Assembly: GCA_024663395.1 (NCBI GenBank)
Contig: JANFAH010000038.1
Span: 372,001-436,000, forward strand
From: Pisolithus tinctorius
Taxonomy: Eukaryota; Basidiomycota; Agaricomycetes; Boletales; Pisolithaceae
Direction: 5' to 3'
Length of the DNA stretch: 64,000 bases
In this document: piece after piece, positions 58,450 through 64,000 of the stretch
Layout: each line of letters opens with the position of its first letter
Numbering within the stretch: the stretch's first letter is position 1
Position numbers and translations under genes: made by a program
The notes under the pieces: generated by a model
The model's input: only the letters and a program-made list of their open reading frames with translations
The model's database searches: none
What the model was told of the DNA's origin: nothing

Positions 58450-59340
58450 AGGACTCGTCCACCAGTCCTTTTTCCATGTCATCAATTGTGGAATGGAAAA
58501 CGTCATTCTGGGTCTCCCCTGGCTCCAGGAAAACAACCCTGTTGTAGACTGGAGGATGGGCACACTATCTATCAATGAGAGAACCGACCGATCAAAAGAA
58601 CTGAGACGCAACGTCCTTTCCATTGTCATCGAAGAACCAACCGTGAACCTTGTGTCCCCTACTGAAAAGAAAGGGATAAACAAATTCATGGATTATGAAG
58701 AACCTGAAGATGAAACTACCCGAGCACACTTCGTGATGTCGGTTGGGAAACTCGTCAAGGAAGCCAAGAAGGTTAACCCCAACAATAGCCTTCTCCGAAA
58801 AATCACCACGGCTACCGAGTTAGCCCAAGAAGAACACAAAAAGAAACCGAAGGCTGTCCTCCCAGAAGAATACAAGGACTTTGCCTCGGTTTTCAAAAAA
58901 CCATCTGATGGAGTCCTACCCCCATCACGACCATACGACCATGCCATAAACCTTGTAGAAGACTTTGTCCCCAAGGTGGCCAAGGCATACCCTCTCTCTC
59001 CCTCTGAGCGAGAGTCTGCAGAAAAGTTTATCGAAGAAAACCTTCGAGAAGGAAAGATCCGCCCCTCGAAGTCTCCCCAAGCCGCCCCCTTCTTCTTCGT
59101 AGGAAAGAAGGATGGCTCCCTACAACCCTGCCAAGACTACAGGTATCTGAACAAAAATATGGTGAAGGATGCATATCCCCTTCCCCTCATTTCGGACCTT
59201 GTAGACAAACTAAAGGGAGCCTCCATCTTCACAAAGATGGATGTCAGGTCTGGCTACAACAACGTCTGCATCAAGGAAGGAGACCAATGGAAGGCAGCAT
59301 TTATCACGCATAAAGGACTTTTCAAACCCACCGGTCAAGG
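58450..59340 (+). pseudogene. Gypsy-3 protease end and reverse transcriptase N-half
   Basis: MENVILGLPWLQENNPVVDW (protease end), then YKDFASVFKKPSDGVLPPSRPYDH, IRPSKSPQAAPFFFVGKKDG, CQDYRYLNKNMVKDAYPLPL, FTKMDVRSGYNNVCIKEGDQ and WKAAFITHKGLFKPT. Here it jumps directly to PVKVQGIAEWPVP, which in the family lies roughly 90-110 residues later. The missing part contains the catalytic YxDD box. The join also changes frame. Confidence 0.9.
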
Positions 59341-59951
59341 TACAAGGCATTGCCGAATGGCCTGTCCCAAAGAAGGTCAAGGATGTGCGATCCTTTTTAG
59401 GATTTGCAAACTTTTATAGAAGATTTGTCCCCTACTACTCAGACATTGCACGACCACTCATCGACCTCACTAAGAAAACGGTCGATTGGAGTTGGTCTAA
59501 GAAATGCCAAGACGCCTTTGATCTTCTCAAAAGAGTCTTCATGGCGCAACCCACACTCCGAATGCCAGACACCTCTCGACCATTTGCAATCACAACAGAC
59601 GCGTCTAAGTACGCAACAGGGGGTATCCTCCTTCAAGAAGATTCAAATGGACAGTGGCAACCCTGTGCCTTTCTATCCCAGTCGTTTAACCCTGCGGAGC
59701 GAAACTACAACATCTATGACAGAGAGTTACTTGGAGTTATCCGAGCGTTGAAATCCTGGAGACATTATCTCCATGGATCCCCATTCCCGGTAAAGGTCTT
59801 CATGGACCATAAAAACCTGACGTACTTCAAAGCCCCTCAGAACTTAAATCATCGTCAAGCTCGCTGGCTCCTCGACCTTGCAGACTTTGATCTGCAGTTA
59901 GAACATGTCCCAGGCAAAGACCTGGCCACACCAGACGCACTCTCCTGCTGA
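59330..59951 (+). pseudogene. Gypsy-3 RNase H
   Basis: VRSFLGFANFYRRFVPYYSD, PFAITTDASKYATGGIL, YDRELLGVIRALKSWRHYL and VFMDHKNLTYFKAPQNLNHR, ending PGKDLATPDALSC and TGA (59949). Family members read LSRRPD here; CGC CGA to TGC TGA explains both the Cys and the stop by C-to-T changes at CpG. Confidence 0.9.
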
Positions 59952-61902
59952 CCCGACCATATCCCTGATGATGATGAAGATAACAAAGGAGTTACCCTCC
60001 TTCCACAAACCTTATTCATCAATCTTATTGACACCAATCTCACTCAGAAGGCCGCATCGTCCTCCATGAAAGACCCCGTGGTCCAAATGGCACTTCGTGC
60101 CATTGAAAATGTTGACATGCCACTCCTGTTTAAATCCCATCTCTCTGATTGGAGATTTGACAGTGGAGTGTTACTTTACAAGGATTGGGTGTATATCCCC
60201 GATGATCCTATCCTCCATCGGACCGTCATGTCCAACCATCATGACCACCCCTCTGCTGGCCACCCCAGTATCCTGAAAACCCGACAACTCATTTCTGCCG
60301 AGTTTTGGTGGCCTGGACTCACATCCTTTGTCCGAAAATACGTTGAAGGCTGTGCTGTGTGCCAGCAAAATAAAGTAAATACTCACCCCATGACACCACC
60401 CCTTACGCCTATTGCCTCCACCTCAACCTGCCCCTTTCAACAGATCTCTTGTGATCTGGTCACCGACCTGCCCGTGTCAAACGGTTACAATTCCCTTCTG
60501 GTTGTGGTAGACCATGGGCTTACAAAGGGGGTAATTTTATCACCCACCAAGAAAACCGCCTCCGCTGCTGATATTGCAGCACTGTTTTTCAAGAAAGTCT
60601 ACTCCCATTTCAGGTTGTATGACAAGATTATATCTGATCGAGGTCCTCAGTTTGCCTCCACCTTTGCAAAAGAACTCGCTTCCCTTTTGGGATACTCCCT
60701 TGCCCTGTCAATGGCATATCACCCACGGACTGACAGAGAAATGGAACGGGTAAACCAAGAGATCGAGACCTATCTCCGCATCTTCTGCCAGAACAACCCC
60801 ACCTCATGGGTAGATAACCTCCCCATGGCAGAATTCGCACACAATCACCGCCCACACTCCGTCACCCATCAATCTCCATTCTACCTCATGTATGGATATG
60901 AACCGAAACCCCTTCCGTCCCTAATCATGGAAACCCACCTTCCCGCCGCCGAGTCTAGACTCAAGGAACTCCGAAAAGCTAGAGAAGAAGCCCTTGCGGC
61001 CCATGATCTAGCCAGAAAAACTATGAAAGACCGCTCGTCATGACCCTTCACCCCGTTCCAGAAAGGTGATAAGGTGTGGCTGGAGGCACGAAATTTGAAA
61101 TGCTCCTATGAAAATAGGAAGCTCGCACCCAAACAAGAAGGACCCTTCACTATCTCCGACATCCTGTCTCCGATTATGTATCACCTCACAATTCCGACAC
61201 GATGGAAGATCCATAACGTCTTCCATGCTTCCCTCTTATCACCCTATCGCGAAAATGACGTTCACGGACCAAACTTCCCAACTCCCCCACCTGACCTTGT
61301 CAACGAGGAGGAAGAATACGAGGTTGAAGCGATAGTTGGCCATAAAAGATCTGGCCACGGACACACCTTTTTAATCAAATGGAAGGGATACCCTTCTTCT
61401 GAAAACTTGTGGCAAAAAGAGTCACACCTTGAACATGCAGATGATACGCTCTCCGCCTATAAGAAATGGTTCCCCAAAGACTTTCCCCTCCAGAAACAAC
61501 CCACTCGACGTTCCACTCGTACTATCAGAAACATCACTCTCGAAATGCCTCCTCGTCATTACACCTATCCCCACGAACCCTCTCACCATCACACTCCGTT
61601 CGCTCGATGGCAGCAACAACCCGCCAGTGATCAGATGATTGCTTCATACCGGCTCTTCGTTGCTGACCCCGCCATCATCAGCACCGTTTACCATGAAGTG
61701 GACGAAGACTCCCCACTTGACCTCGTGTATCATGCTACTATCCAAGCCCTTCGGCTTGAAGAACTTTCCCACTATGTCAATCGCCAGAACCCCCTTCTGT
61801 CCCCCGCTCGTACCATCTTGAATGAAATCGCCGTCCAACAAGTTCCCCTTTTACTTAGACTCTTTGATGTCCTTGGAGGCGCAGACCTCATCTACAACAT
61901 CT
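59952..61902 (+). pseudogene. Gypsy-3 integrase with chromodomain
   Basis: HHCC domain (HHDHPSAGHPSILKT, CAVCQQNKVN), DDE core (QISCDLVTDLPVSNGYN, IISDRGPQFASTF, REMERVNQEIETYL), C-terminal (FQKGDKVWLEARNL) and chromodomain (EYEVEAIVGHKRSGHGH, FLIKWKGYPSSENLWQ). A TGA at 61041 follows KDRSS, where CGA (Arg) is usual before PFTPFQ. The tail after the chromodomain is long (to 61902), with a His/Pro-rich part. Confidence 0.9.
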
Positions 61903-61916
61903 GACAATACCCTACA

Positions 61917-62549
61917 TTGATCGCCCCCCCTCCTCCTGGGTCTAGAAGACCCTCGATTGCAACCTCCCCTCCAGTTTCCTCCGTGTCGACTTCCCCTCCG
62001 GCATCGTCGCCATCGTCATCCTCCCACTTGTCCCACTCTCTCCGAAGAGCTGATAGACCCCGTGCCTGCTGCTTATCAGGCCCTGACCCTCAACCCTGCG
62101 AGTCTCATGACTCTCCATCTGAAGTAGACCCCGAGACCGCCTTCAGTGTCTCCTGTGCAGAACTCGACTACACGTTAAATATCGTCGAAACCCTTGCACA
62201 GTTGCAACCGACTCCTGTGCTGAACGCCATGACAGAGTTCGATAGACCTCTTACTCTGTCCGATCCACGCTATCGTCAAGCATGTTACGTCTGTCGCTGC
62301 CTTGGCCATATCTGCGTCAATTGTGGACTGTATGAATGTCCCCTTTGCCACACCACTCGTCCTGGGCATACTCAAGCCCAGTGTCCTTCTATACGTCCTC
62401 GCTGTCCACTACAGGACAGAATAGCTACCCCCACCCTGGTAGATGATCGTACCCTCGTTGGGAGCAAGGATAACGACTTGTACGACAACGACTTTGACTT
62501 TGACGACTCTGCCATCAGTAACATGACCGGAGAACCTTACGGAGAGTAG
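61917..62549 (+). CDS. Gypsy-3 extra ORF with Cys/His-rich knuckle domain
   Basis: 210 codons on the sense strand, between integrase and the 3' LTR; the frame opens at a non-ATG codon and the first ATG is MTEFDRPLTLS (62230). A Ser/Pro-rich first half precedes CYVCRCLGHICVNCGLYECPLC, HTTRPGHTQAQCP, a set of Cys/His knuckles. Similar knuckle proteins are frequent in mushroom transposons. The acidic tail YDNDFDFDDSA ends at 62549. It is uninterrupted although pol has stops. It may be a nucleic-acid-binding accessory; no function is established. Confidence 0.6.
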   Translation: MIAPPPPGSRRPSIATSPPVSSVSTSPPASSPSSSSHLSHSLRRADRPRACCLSGPDPQPCESHDSPSEVDPETAFSVSCAELDYTLNIVETLAQLQPTPVLNAMTEFDRPLTLSDPRYRQACYVCRCLGHICVNCGLYECPLCHTTRPGHTQAQCPSIRPRCPLQDRIATPTLVDDRTLVGSKDNDLYDNDFDFDDSAISNMTGEPYGE

Positions 62550-62586
62550 TTGAAGTTGGGGACTTCAACGCTTAGAAAGGGGGTAA

Positions 62587-63039
62587 TGTTACGTTTCACC
62601 CCTAACTTTTCCTTTCCTGAACAATTACCTTGCTTTTGATCCGATGGACTTAGTTTCCTTTTAGAGCCATCTTCTCTCTGATCCGACGGCTCTCTATTTC
62701 TACCACTAGCGTTACTGGCTCGATTACATGCTTAGGACATGTGTCGTCATTGTTCAACCAATGGCGTAGTTACCTCGTTACATGCGGATGCCTCATGGTC
62801 CGTTTCTGTGTAGTATTTAGACTGCCAGCTCAAGTCCTGGAAACCCAGACTTGAGCTGCTCAATCATACACAGCGTTCTCAGAACTTCGCCCTCAGTGTC
62901 CCTAACAAGGACCACTCTTACTGGCGTTGCCCTAAAAATCCTCTGTCGTTTACAGAGGTTACTGCAGCCGTTTGCTCAGTAGAAACCACAGTCTGTGTTT
63001 GAGCTCTCCCTACGTCTTGACTTCGGTCGAGGCGTAACA
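62587..63039 (+). repeat. Gypsy-3 3' LTR
   Basis: 453 bp, preceded by a purine-rich tract (TAGAAAGGGGGTAA) suited to a polypurine tract. It ends GCGTAACA followed by GGTGG. Confidence 0.95.
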
Positions 63040-63044
63040 GGTGG

Positions 63045-64000
63045 TGGGGGCACAGGATGAGCTGGGGCAACATGTGGGGACACTGGGACTTCTTTTGTCT
63101 TTTCTATGGGAGCTAGAGGCGTTAACATTGCATTCAGTAAGTAACTGTCTTCTTCCTCCCCCTCACAAGGTAATGACTCAGCTGAGGAGGGATTCCAGTA
63201 TATGTTTCTTTCAACAGTGACTGACTTCCTTTCAGGCCAGTATACATGACAGCTGTTGGGGCTGTTGTCATCAATCCCAACCCATCACTCCTCCATGATG
63301 CATCCTCCTAACTTAGTTCCACCCTCAACATGTACCCAGACACTTGAGCCCCATGCACAGACCTGACTAAGATCTGGTTTCTTCCCAGTTGCAGCTTCAA
63401 GGGGCATTCTGCCATCAAGCACTTTGGTGGGAGTCCTGTTCTTCAACCAGATGGCATGTCATACTGCTTCTCCCCATAGAGTGCGAGGCAAGCCACTCTC
63501 ATGCAACATGGCATGAACTTTCTCCAGCAGAGTGCGATTGAGATGCTCAGTGACTCTGTTGTGCTGTGGGGTATCATGCATGGTGAGCTTCTGCTTCGTT
63601 CCAGCTGCCCTGAGGTACATCACAAATTCTTTTCCTAGGTACTTACCACCTCAATCAGAATGAAGAGTCTTCATGCAGGCATTATGTTGGGTGTGACACC
63701 AGGCCTCAAAATCTTTATAGGCTGAGAAAGCTTCACTTTTCTGACAGAGGAGATGGATATAGATGAGTCATGTCTTGTCATTGGTGAACGAGATGTAGTA
63801 ACACCATTCTCCAAGAGTTTCAACAGGTGCAGGTCCCCAGAGGTCGGTATGCACTTCTTCTGTGAATTCAGTAGCTTGGTCTCTGACATATTCCTTTGTG
63901 ACAGGCTTTCTGGTCGCCTTTGCATATACACAAGCTTCGCAGAAGGTCGGTTCATCCTTTGACAAGTTGAATTTTAGTCCTGACACAAGTCCCTTTTCAG
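63045..64000 (-). pseudogene. Copia-B integrase and linker, continues past the window
   Basis: On the minus strand from the right edge: FCEACVYAKATRKPVTKEYV (pre-integrase zinc segment), FTEEVHTDLWGPAPVETLGE and YYISFTNDKT (integrase core), then pieces such as HNRVTEHLNRTLLEKVHAML and a Pro-rich linker towards RT (VSPHVAPAHPVPPPPP). It joins the RT part at 53320 once Gypsy-3 and one GGTGG are removed. Stops and shifts occur. Confidence 0.8.

Larger units (their letters stand above)
53321..63039 (+). mobile_element. Gypsy-3: LTR retrotransposon with chromodomain, inserted in Copia-B
   Basis: LTRs at 53321-53772 and 62587-63039 flank gag, pol and an extra ORF. The target duplication is GGTGG (53316-53320 and 63040-63044), and the LTR ends are TGTTACG...CGTAACA. 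It is the youngest element by LTR similarity (about 98 percent by eye). It is non-autonomous because the RT catalytic region is deleted, and it is interrupted by a PIF/Harbinger element. Confidence 0.95.

Overview
The window is nuclear DNA of a filamentous basidiomycete, most likely an Agaricomycete. The evidence is genes cut by many 47-58 bp GT-AG introns, a NACHT-WD40 gene of the mushroom NWD type, a G-domain gene of a family expanded in mushrooms, basidiomycete-style Gypsy, Copia and PIF/Harbinger transposons, and a cohesin-loader (Scc4/MAU2) homologue. Nothing prokaryotic or viral was seen. No tRNA or rRNA gene was recognised.

Layout. (1) 0.65-4.6 kb, minus: an eight-exon NLR-like gene; spliced as proposed it is open for 1194 codons. 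(2) 4.6-17.6 kb: a CpG-normal, mostly single-copy island with a weak C2H2 zinc-finger trace, a degenerate family fragment, an XPF-fold (SHOC1/Zip2-like) gene and Scc4/MAU2. The last two are interrupted by single-base frameshifts. (3) 17.6-22.85 kb, plus: a P-loop G-domain gene, one of whose introns has grown to about 3.1 kb by tandem amplification of an intron-like 79-80 bp unit. (4) 22.9-64 kb: a nest of transposons.

Transposon nest. The oldest layer is CpG-poor: Gypsy-2 (minus), Copia-A and Copia-B (minus), and a Myb/SANT relic. Gypsy-1 (27829-41686, minus) sits inside an antisense gene of Gypsy-2. Gypsy-1 in turn carries a 1.57 kb foldback element and a 1.85 kb LTR-like element. Gypsy-3 (53321-63039, plus) sits inside Copia-B and carries a PIF/Harbinger element. 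A 247 bp element sits in Gypsy-2. For most of these insertions, removing the element plus one copy of the target duplication restores the host reading frame, so the order of events is well supported.

Two base-composition patterns link the regions. CpG is almost absent left of about 1980 and sparse right of about 17820, and both cliffs fall inside genes. Most in-frame stops in the transposons are TGA where the family expects Arg (CGA), as expected from decay of methylated CpG. Most notable are the intron-like array, in which every unit junction is AG plus exactly three bases plus GT, and a 112-codon ORF kept in two diverged copies of the 1.85 kb element with changes concentrated at third codon positions.

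Exon borders were read by eye. Those of the NLR gene are firm; those of the XPF-like gene's 5' part and the G-domain gene's middle are approximate.
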